Assembly: GCF_902702915.1 (NCBI RefSeq)
Contig: NZ_LR738849.1
Span: 1,922,001-1,986,000 of the forward strand
Reading direction: 5' to 3'
DNA length: 64,000 nt
From: Desulfovibrio sp. 86
Lineage (GTDB): Bacteria > Desulfobacterota > Desulfovibrionia > Desulfovibrionales > Desulfovibrionaceae
Part shown: in pieces, positions 57,715 through 64,000 of the stretch
How the letters are laid out: each line of letters starts with the position of its first letter
How positions within the stretch are numbered: the first letter of the stretch is position 1
Notes under the pieces: generated by a model
Seen by the model: only the letters and a program-made list of their open reading frames with translations
Database searches by the model: none
What the model was told of the DNA's origin: nothing
Program-made: the position numbers and the translations under genes

Positions 57715-58242
57715 CTAGTCGCCGCCGTCCATGCGAAAGTCCACGCGGATCTTGAACAGCTTGGTGGCGGGCAGGTTGAGAATGGGTATGCCCGTGCATT
57801 GGGTTATGCCGTCCAGGGTGGCCTGCGCTTCTTCGCGCGAGGGGCTGATAAGCGTGAACCAGATGTTGTAGTCGTGTTCGCGCAGGTAGTTGTGGGTCAC
57901 GCCGGGCTTGGCGTTAACGTCGGCCACAAAGGTTTCCATCTTGTCCTGCGGCACTTTGGCGGCGCACAGGGTGGACACGAAGCCGAGCTTGGCCGACTGG
58001 AAGTTGGCTCCGAGCCGCCGGATGATCTTGCTGGCCTTGAGGGCGCGTACCCTGTCGAAGGCCTCCTGCTCAGCAATGCCCAAGCGCTGGCCCAGTTCGG
58101 CGTAGGGCCGGGGGCACAGGGGAAAGTCCGTCTGGATGATGTCAAGCAGCTGTCTGTCCAGGCTGTCCATGTGGGCAGAATTCTTCAGGGCAGAATCCTT
58201 GTGCGTGGCCGAGGGCTTTGCGGTGTGGGCTTGGGTGGTCAT
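57715..58242 (-). CDS. Siroheme decarboxylase subunit (AhbA/AhbB, Lrp/AsnC-like)
   Basis: A 175-residue protein of the AhbA/AhbB (NirD/L/G/H) group, which decarboxylates siroheme to 12,18-didecarboxysiroheme in the alternative haem pathway. After a polar N-terminal tail it shows the AsnC-type helix-turn-helix DRQLLDIIQTDFPLCPRPYA, ELGQRLGIAEQEAFDRVRAL and IIRRLGANFQSAKLGF. The catalytic-side stretch is VTHNYLREHDYNIWFTLISP. The start overlaps the AhbC stop (ATGA). Whether it is subunit A or B is undecided, and the partner subunit is not in the window. Confidence 0.87.
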   Translation of the reverse strand: MTTQAHTAKPSATHKDSALKNSAHMDSLDRQLLDIIQTDFPLCPRPYAELGQRLGIAEQEAFDRVRALKASKIIRRLGANFQSAKLGFVSTLCAAKVPQDKMETFVADVNAKPGVTHNYLREHDYNIWFTLISPSREEAQATLDGITQCTGIPILNLPATKLFKIRVDFRMDGGD

Positions 58243-59549
58243 GACTTTTCCTTTTTGCGCGTCCTGGCCGGAATATAGGTGCACAGCGGTTCTTCGCCCA
58301 TGTGGTCGCCGTCCATGCTGTGCGCCCGCGCGCGGCAGCCGCCGCAGACCTTGTGGAACTCGCATTCGCCACATTTGCCCGTATAGCAGGACTGGTCGCG
58401 GAACTGCAAAAAGTACTTGCTCTCGCGCCATATCTGGGGAAAGGGCGTTTCGCGCACATTGCCGCAGTTGAGTTCAAGATAGCCGCAGGGCTGCACCTGA
58501 CCCACATGGCTGATGAAGCAAAAGCCGATGCCGCCAAGACAGCCGCGCGTGACGGCGTCCATGCCGAAGTTGTCGGGCGTGACGCTGATGCCTTCTTCCT
58601 TGGCGCGCTGGCGCATGATGCGGTAGTAGTGCGGCGCGCAGGTGGCCTTGAGATGCATCTTGGTGGTCTTGCGGAAGTCGTACAGCCAGTGCAGCACGTC
58701 TTCATATTCCTCGGCGGTGATGACCTGATCGGCAAGGCCGGCAGCACGGCCCATGGGCACCAGCAAAAAGATATGCCAGGCAGCCGCGCCGATGCGCTCG
58801 CACAGTTCGAATATTTTTTTGAAGCTAGTGAGGTTGTTGCGCGTGACCGTGGTGTTGATCTGAAAGGGCACGCCCGCGGCCTTGAGGTACTCGATGCCGC
58901 GCATGGAGGCGTCGAACGCGCCGGGCACGCCACGGAACAGGTCATGACTGGCCGCGTCCGCGCCGTCAATGGAAATGGAGCAGCGGTTGACGCCAGCTTC
59001 CTTGATTTTTTGCGCGGTTTCCGGGGTGATCAGGGTGCCGTTGGGCGAAAAGGCGCAGGGCAGGCCCTTGCTGTGGGCATAGGCCACAAGCTCGTACACG
59101 TCGGGCCGCATCATGGGATCGCCGCCCGTAAAGATGATGATGGGATTGCCCACCTGCGGGAAGGTGTCGATAAGCGCCTTGGCCTCCGCCGTGGAAAGCT
59201 CGCCGGGGTAGGGTTCCGGGTGGGCTTCGGCGCGGCAGTGCTGACAGGCGAGATTACAGGAGCGCGTGACTTCCCAGGCGATGAGGCGGCAGGCCGGGCT
59301 GCCATCTTCAAGGGTGCGCAGGGGGGCGCTCATGCCCGCCTGGCCGCCCGGATGTCCCCCAGCCTGTGCCGGATGTCCGCCGGGATGTCCCCCAGGATGC
59401 CCGTTAGCCTGTGCCGGGTGGCCGCCGGGGTGGCCGGGATGCCCGCCAGCGTGCTCGCCAGCCTGGCCGGGATGGCCGCTGATGGGGTTGCCCGCGCTGC
59501 CGGGCATGCCGCCGGGATGGCCCCCGGCGTGGTGCGAGTGGTTGCTCAT
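58239..59549 (-). CDS. ahbC: Radical-SAM 12,18-didecarboxysiroheme deacetylase, AhbC, with His/Gly/Pro-rich N-terminus
   Basis: A 436-residue radical-SAM enzyme of the AhbC/NirJ group, which removes acetate groups from didecarboxysiroheme to give Fe-coproporphyrin III. The cluster motif CNLACQHC has Cys98, 102 and 105; TGGDPMMRPD is the SAM-binding GGxP site. A C-terminal auxiliary-cluster cysteine set (CLGGIGFC ... CYTGKCGECEFHKVCGGC) is present. The first ~72 residues are a low-complexity His-Gly-Pro repeat (GGHPGGHPAQA units) with about a dozen histidines, not part of the conserved enzyme; Met73 is where the conserved part begins. It is 12 bases after hemB and overlaps the next gene, so one operon. 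Confidence 0.9.
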   Translation of the reverse strand: MSNHSHHAGGHPGGMPGSAGNPISGHPGQAGEHAGGHPGHPGGHPAQANGHPGGHPGGHPAQAGGHPGGQAGMSAPLRTLEDGSPACRLIAWEVTRSCNLACQHCRAEAHPEPYPGELSTAEAKALIDTFPQVGNPIIIFTGGDPMMRPDVYELVAYAHSKGLPCAFSPNGTLITPETAQKIKEAGVNRCSISIDGADAASHDLFRGVPGAFDASMRGIEYLKAAGVPFQINTTVTRNNLTSFKKIFELCERIGAAAWHIFLLVPMGRAAGLADQVITAEEYEDVLHWLYDFRKTTKMHLKATCAPHYYRIMRQRAKEEGISVTPDNFGMDAVTRGCLGGIGFCFISHVGQVQPCGYLELNCGNVRETPFPQIWRESKYFLQFRDQSCYTGKCGECEFHKVCGGCRARAHSMDGDHMGEEPLCTYIPARTRKKEKS

Positions 59550-59561
59550 TATTTTTCAGCC

Positions 59562-60548
59562 TTACCGTGCCAGTTTTTGCGCCAGCAGGGTTTCGGTAAA
59601 GTAGGTGATGATGGTGTCCGCGCCCGCGCGTTTGAGGCCCATGAGGGATTCAAGCATGACGGCGCGTTCGTCCACCCAGCCGTTGATGCCAGCGGCGCGT
59701 ATCATCGAGTATTCGCCGCTGACCTGATAGGCGCACAAGGGCACGTCCACATGATCGCGCACAAGGCGTATGATGTCGGCGTACGGCCCGGCAGGCTTGA
59801 CGATGAGGGCGTCCGCGCCTTCATCGAGGTCGGCATAGGCTTCGCGCAGGGCTTCGCGGGCATTGGCCGGGTCCATCTGGTAGGACTTGCGGTCGCCGCT
59901 CGCGGGCGCGCTTTCGGCGGCCTCGCGGAAGGGCCCGTAATAGGCGGACGCGTATTTGACCGCGTAGGACATGAGGGGCGTTGCCGTGAAGCCCGCGTCG
60001 TCCAGGGCTTCGCGGATGGCGGCCACGCGGCCGTCCATCATGTCGGAGGGGGCCACCATGTCGGCCCCGGCCCGCACATGGCTCACCGCCGTCTGCGCCA
60101 GCAGGGGTAGGGTGGCGTCATTGCGCACCACGCCTTCGGGCGTCAGGATGCCGCAGTGCCCGTGACTCATGTATTCGCACAGGCACACGTCGGTAATGAC
60201 AAAAAGCTTGGGCCAGCGTTTTTTGAGCAGGCGGATTGCTTCCTGCACAATGCCGTCGTCGGCGTAGGCTCCGCAGGCTTTTGCGTCCTTGACGGCGGGA
60301 ATGCCGAAAAGAATGACGGAATGCAGGCCCGTATCCACGGCCCGCTCCACCTGTTTTTCCAACTCGCCGAGGCTCAGCTGGAACTGGCCGGGCATGGAGC
60401 CTATTTCTTTGCGGAAGTTGCGGTCTTCGGTCTCAACCACAAAATAGGGCTGGATAAGGTCTTCCACAAGCAGGGGCGCGGTTTCGCGCACCAGGGTGCG
60501 GAGTTCGGGAGTGGAACGTAAACGGCGGCCGCGATGGAATGCTGTCAT
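59562..60548 (-). CDS. hemB: Delta-aminolevulinic acid dehydratase (porphobilinogen synthase)
   Basis: A 328-residue enzyme joining two 5-aminolevulinate molecules into porphobilinogen, the common tetrapyrrole precursor. The zinc-type cysteine site is intact ([14 protein letters not shown], Cys122, 124, 132), so it is a Zn-dependent form. Schiff-base lysines are Lys198 in [15 protein letters not shown] and Lys251 in [10 protein letters not shown]. The start is the ATG ending at 60548; a frame from 60701 runs into noncoding DNA. First gene of the hemB-ahbC-ahbA/B operon. Confidence 0.95.
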   Translation of the reverse strand: MTAFHRGRRLRSTPELRTLVRETAPLLVEDLIQPYFVVETEDRNFRKEIGSMPGQFQLSLGELEKQVERAVDTGLHSVILFGIPAVKDAKACGAYADDGIVQEAIRLLKKRWPKLFVITDVCLCEYMSHGHCGILTPEGVVRNDATLPLLAQTAVSHVRAGADMVAPSDMMDGRVAAIREALDDAGFTATPLMSYAVKYASAYYGPFREAAESAPASGDRKSYQMDPANAREALREAYADLDEGADALIVKPAGPYADIIRLVRDHVDVPLCAYQVSGEYSMIRAAGINGWVDERAVMLESLMGLKRAGADTIITYFTETLLAQKLAR

Positions 60549-60886
60549 GACTGTTGTCCTTTGTGCTGGCCTTTGTTGCGCCAGCCTGTAGGGATATGTG
60601 CTGCGGCGCGGCTTTTGGGCGTGGCGCGTCGTATCGTATTTTTTCGGAAAGTCCAGGTGCGGCCCCAAAGCCGCAGGCAGACCTCCTGCACGGAAAAACA
60701 AAGCAGGGGCCTGTTATGGGCTGCGTTGCCGTTGTCCTGAGCCAGCGTCGCACGCCGCAACTGGCGTAAGGGCATAAAAGCCATATCTGCAGAAAAACAG
60801 GCGGCGCGCCTGCACGGAGCGTAGGCGTCTACGTACCCGGGGCGCGCCGCCAAGTTCCCTACGGTCAGCAAAGTGCGTCGCGCAGG
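60549..60886. other. Intergenic region between ahbD and hemB
   Basis: Holds the ahbD terminator (60791-60851) and presumably the hemB promoter. I see no gene and no riboswitch that I can name. Confidence 0.5.
60791..60851 (-). terminator. Terminator after ahbD
   Basis: GGCGGCGCGCC (60800-60810) pairs perfectly with GGCGCGCCGCC (60841-60851); on the minus strand the stem is followed by TGTTTTTCTG. The 30-base loop is long. Confidence 0.72.
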
Positions 60887-62071
60887 CTACTTGATGCCGA
60901 TTTCTTCGTCAGTCAGGTAACAGGCCGGGTCCGGAGCCCAGATGTCGTCATAATAGGCTTCGGCGCGGGCGCGGAAGTTGCCGCCACAGATGTTCAGGAA
61001 CTGGCACTTGGCGCAGCGCCCCGTGACGTGGGCCTTCTTGTCCTTGAGCTTGTGCAGAAGTTCGATGGAGGGGTCGTCCCAAATCTGCGAGAAGGGGCGC
61101 TCCAGCACGTTGCCAAACACATGGTTGCGCCAGAACTGGTCCGCGTGCACCTTGCCGTCCCAGGAAATACAGCCTATGCCCCGGCCGGAACTGTTGCCCT
61201 CGTTGTACTGAAGCAGTTCAAACACTTCTTCGGCGCGCTTGGGGTTCTCGCGCTTGAGGCGCATCCACACGTAGGGGCCGTCGGCGTGGTTGTCCACGGT
61301 GAGGATTTCCTTGCCCTTGCCCGCGTCGAACAGGGCGCGGGTTTCGTCCATGATGAGATCCAGCACCTGGCGGGTTTCCGCGTGATCCAGGTCTTCCTTG
61401 ATCAGCTCCGAGCCACGGCCGGAGTAGACAAGGTGGTAAAAACAGGCGCGGGGAATTTCCATATCCTTGAGCAGGCGGAAGATGCCGGGGATTTCGCCGG
61501 CATTGCGCTTGTTGATGGTGAGGCGCAGCCCCACTTTGAGGCCCTCGGCCTGACAGTTGGTGATGCCCTCCAGCGCCTTGCGAAAAGCGCCGGGCACGGC
61601 GCGGAATTTGTCGTGTATTTCTTCCATGCCGTCCAGGGAGATGCCCACGTACGAAAGGCCCACGGCCTTGAGTTCGCGCGCTTTTTCCTTGGTGATGAGG
61701 GTGCCGTTGGTGGAAATGACCGCGCGCATGCCACGGGAGGTGGCATGGCTGGCCAGTTCCACGAGGTCCTTGCGCACCAGGGGTTCGCCGCCGGAAAAAA
61801 GCATGACGGGCGCGCCGTAGGCGGCCAGATCATCGATCATTGTCTTGGCCTGATCGGTGCTGATGTCGTCCGATCCGTCAACCTCGATGGCGTGGGCGTA
61901 GCAGTGCACGCACTTGAGGTTGCAACGCTGGGTCATGTTCCAGACCACCACGGGTTTTTTATCCTTGGAAAACTGCAACAGGTGCGAAGGCAGCTTGCCG
62001 GATTCACGGCCATAACGCAGCGCGTCCGAAGGCTCCACCTGGTCGCAGTACAACTTGGAAATGCCAATCAT
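60887..62071 (-). CDS. ahbD: Radical-SAM haem synthase AhbD (Fe-coproporphyrin III decarboxylase)
   Basis: A 394-residue radical-SAM enzyme that converts Fe-coproporphyrin III to haem by two oxidative decarboxylations. The cluster motif CNLKCVHC has Cys50, 54 and 57, followed by FSGGEPLVRKD and ISTNGTLITKEKA. C-terminal auxiliary cysteines lie in GRCAKCQFLNICGGNFRARA and PACYLTDEE. The ATG ending at 62071 has AAGGA seven bases before it. It begins 10 bases after the alaS stop, so it shares a transcript with alaS. It stands apart from hemB-ahbC by a terminator. Confidence 0.91.
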   Translation of the reverse strand: MIGISKLYCDQVEPSDALRYGRESGKLPSHLLQFSKDKKPVVVWNMTQRCNLKCVHCYAHAIEVDGSDDISTDQAKTMIDDLAAYGAPVMLFSGGEPLVRKDLVELASHATSRGMRAVISTNGTLITKEKARELKAVGLSYVGISLDGMEEIHDKFRAVPGAFRKALEGITNCQAEGLKVGLRLTINKRNAGEIPGIFRLLKDMEIPRACFYHLVYSGRGSELIKEDLDHAETRQVLDLIMDETRALFDAGKGKEILTVDNHADGPYVWMRLKRENPKRAEEVFELLQYNEGNSSGRGIGCISWDGKVHADQFWRNHVFGNVLERPFSQIWDDPSIELLHKLKDKKAHVTGRCAKCQFLNICGGNFRARAEAYYDDIWAPDPACYLTDEEIGIK

Positions 62072-62081
62072 CACACGATCC

Positions 62082-64000
62082 TTATTGTTCTATGCATTTT
62101 TTCAGTATGGCAAAGGCCTCGTCCAGACCTTCGGGCTGAGTGCCGCCCGCCTGGGCCAGATCCGGCCTGCCGCCGCCAGCGCCGCCGCAGGGTGCGGCCA
62201 CAGGCTTGATAAGGGCGGGCGCCGTAAATCTGCCGTGCAGATCCTTGGAGACATAAATAAGCATGCCCACCTTGCCTTCTTCCACCGTGGCGAGGCAGGC
62301 CACCGCATTTTCAGAAAGGCGCGAGCGTACGTCGTCCATAACTTCACGCAGGGCCTTGACGGGCACATTGTCCAGCCGGGCGGCCAACAGGCGCACGCCG
62401 TTGACGTCCTGGGCACGGGCGGCCAGTTCCGCGCCGGAAGCCGGAGCGGCCGAGGCTTTTTCCGAGGCTTTGCGCAGCTTTTTCACCTCGGCGTACAGGG
62501 CCTGCACGCGCTCGGCAAGCTGGCCGGGCCTGGCCTTGAGCAGGGCGGAAAGACCGTCCAGCTCGGCGCGCTGCTCCACGGCATGCCCGTAGGCGTTCCA
62601 GCCTGTGACGGCCTCAATGCGGCGGGTGCCGGCGGCAACGCCGCTTTCGCTCACAATGAGAAAGCCCCCGGCTTCGCCCGTGCGGGACAGATGCGTTCCG
62701 CCGCACAGTTCTACGGACTCAGGGTCGCACGTTTCAGCGCCTGAAACTGTGAGCACGCGCACAGTTTCACCATATTTTTCATTAAACAGCGCCATGGCTC
62801 CGGAGGCCACGGCATCGGCCATGGCCATTTCTTTGGCGGAAACTTCAAGATCGGCCATAATGGCGGCGTTGACCTGACGTTCAACAGCGGCAAGCTCTTC
62901 GGGGGTCAGGGCCGCGATATGGGAAAAGTCGAAGCGCAGGCGGCTGCCGTCCACCAGAGAACCGGCCTGCTTGACGTGCGTGCCCAGCACCCGGCGCAGG
63001 GCCGCGTGCAGCAGATGGGTGCAGGTATGGTTGCGGGCAGTGGCCTTGCGTTCATCGGGATCGACCGCCAGGCGCACTTCCTTGCCCTGCAGCAGTTCGC
63101 CCCTGGTGATCTCCACTTCATGCACCAGCAACTGGGGAGTGGGCTTGTGGGTGGTGACGACCCTGGCCTCGCCGGAGGTGGCGCTCATGAGGCCCGTGTC
63201 GCCCGCCTGACCGCCGCCCTCGCCATAGAAGGGCGTGGCCTCGGTAACGGCGTAGCCGCTCTCGCCCTCGCCAAGCACGTCCACGGGCTGGCCGGAGGCA
63301 TTGAGCAGCACGGTGACGACGCTTTGGGCCGTCAAGCCGTCATAGCCCACAAAGCGGCTTTGCGCGCCGCCGTCCGCAAGGGCTTTAAAGGGATTGTCCC
63401 CATTGTCGCCCTGGCCGAGCAGCCCGCCTTTTTTCTGGTGTTCGCGGGCGCGCTGGCGCTGCTCCTGCATGTATTTTTCAAAGCCCTGGGCATCGGCGCT
63501 GAAGCCGCGCTTTTCGGCCACGTCGGTCACGATGTCCAGCGGGAAGCCGTACGTGTCGTACAGCTTGAAGCAGAAATCGCCGGGAATGAGGCTCTTGCCC
63601 TGCGCCTTGAGGGAGGCCAGTTCTTCGTCAAGCAGATCCAGGCCCTTCTTGAGCGTCAGGGAGAAGCGCTGTTCTTCCTCGAACACGGCGCGGTCGATGA
63701 AGTCGGCGCTTTCCACCAGTTCGGGATAGGCGTCGCCCATAACTTCGGTGACCTTGCGGGCCACCTTGTGCATAAAGGGTTCGTTGACGCCCATGAGGGT
63801 GGCGAAGCGCAGGGCGCGGCGGATGAGGCGGCGCAGCACGTAGCCCCTGTTTTCGTTGGAGGGCAGCACACCGCCCGCAATAAGGAAGGCGGCGGCGCGG
63901 CTGTGGTCGGCGATGACGCGCAGGGCCGTGTCCACATCGTTGGTGTCCGGGGCGCTGAAACTGTATTTCACGCCGGCAAGACCGGCCGCGAACTGGATGA
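62082..64000 (-). CDS. alaS: Alanyl-tRNA synthetase, C-terminal part (runs off the window)
   Basis: About 639 C-terminal residues of AlaRS. Visible are the catalytic/tRNA recognition part (ADHSRAAAFLIAGGVLPSNE, RGYVLRRLIRRALRFATLMG), the editing domain zinc motif NHTCTHLLHAALRRVLG, and the matching VELCGGTHLSRTGEAGGFLI. The C-Ala domain ends the chain with GGAGGGRPDLAQAGG. The N-terminal catalytic motifs lie beyond base 64000. The editing and C-Ala domains look intact. Confidence 0.95.
   Translation of the reverse strand, partial: IQFAAGLAGVKYSFSAPDTNDVDTALRVIADHSRAAAFLIAGGVLPSNENRGYVLRRLIRRALRFATLMGVNEPFMHKVARKVTEVMGDAYPELVESADFIDRAVFEEEQRFSLTLKKGLDLLDEELASLKAQGKSLIPGDFCFKLYDTYGFPLDIVTDVAEKRGFSADAQGFEKYMQEQRQRAREHQKKGGLLGQGDNGDNPFKALADGGAQSRFVGYDGLTAQSVVTVLLNASGQPVDVLGEGESGYAVTEATPFYGEGGGQAGDTGLMSATSGEARVVTTHKPTPQLLVHEVEITRGELLQGKEVRLAVDPDERKATARNHTCTHLLHAALRRVLGTHVKQAGSLVDGSRLRFDFSHIAALTPEELAAVERQVNAAIMADLEVSAKEMAMADAVASGAMALFNEKYGETVRVLTVSGAETCDPESVELCGGTHLSRTGEAGGFLIVSESGVAAGTRRIEAVTGWNAYGHAVEQRAELDGLSALLKARPGQLAERVQALYAEVKKLRKASEKASAAPASGAELAARAQDVNGVRLLAARLDNVPVKALREVMDDVRSRLSENAVACLATVEEGKVGMLIYVSKDLHGRFTAPALIKPVAAPCGGAGGGRPDLAQAGGTQPEGLDEAFAILKKCIEQ

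Overview
The window reads as a chromosomal segment of a GC-rich deltaproteobacterial sulfate reducer of the Desulfovibrio type. The main reason is the siroheme-dependent alternative haem pathway at the right end: hemB, two radical-SAM enzymes of the AhbC and AhbD kinds, and an AhbA/B siroheme decarboxylase subunit, next to alaS. The genus is inferred from gene content; no database was consulted.

Left part (1-7.4 kb): the 5' end of glnS, a degenerate repeat tract, a tRNA-Ser(GCU) with a perfect terminator, and then a visibly AT-rich accessory island. The island carries a tightly overlapped operon of an SF1 helicase, a DarT-like (DUF4433) ADP-ribosyltransferase and an ADP-ribosylglycohydrolase with a C-terminal extension. 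An IS2-group IS3 element, an older IS3 fragment and a broken tyrosine recombinase follow. The operon is the best candidate for an undescribed defence or toxin-antitoxin system.

7.5-22.2 kb looks like an organic-acid (probably glycerate) catabolic region. It holds an FbpABC/AfuABC-type ABC transporter, a CdaR-type regulator, an ACS-family MFS permease, a Zn-dependent dehydrogenase behind a sigma-54 promoter, a PrpR-like sigma-54 activator, and a pyk-eno-glycerate kinase run. The last three could take glycerate through 2-phosphoglycerate and PEP to pyruvate.

22.5-31 kb: a RhuM pseudogene, an emrA-emrB-tetR efflux operon with a 32-bp palindromic operator, a second small island (P4-type integrase remnant, an orphan wHTH-like protein, a 57-aa ORF plus DUF2188 cassette), and an Fe-dependent alcohol dehydrogenase. 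31-36 kb carries tex and the ABC-F gene uup.

37-47 kb is one 3238-residue VCBS/RTX adhesin, probably secreted by a type I system that is not encoded here. Its leader has a plausible sigma-70 promoter and a terminator-like hairpin. 47-57 kb holds housekeeping genes (2-hydroxyacid dehydrogenase, cysE, purine permease, lepB, yifB, dacF).

Four dispersed repeat families sit between genes from 11 kb onward and are dense at 33-34 and 48-57.7 kb: F1 (~150-bp imperfect hairpin), F2 (~150 bp with 20-bp terminal inverted repeats), F3 (double hairpin, 150-470 bp) and F4 (terminator-like GC hairpin). F1 and F2 share a central core. F3 is found inserted into F1 and F4. F2 supplies the stop codon of both genes it abuts.
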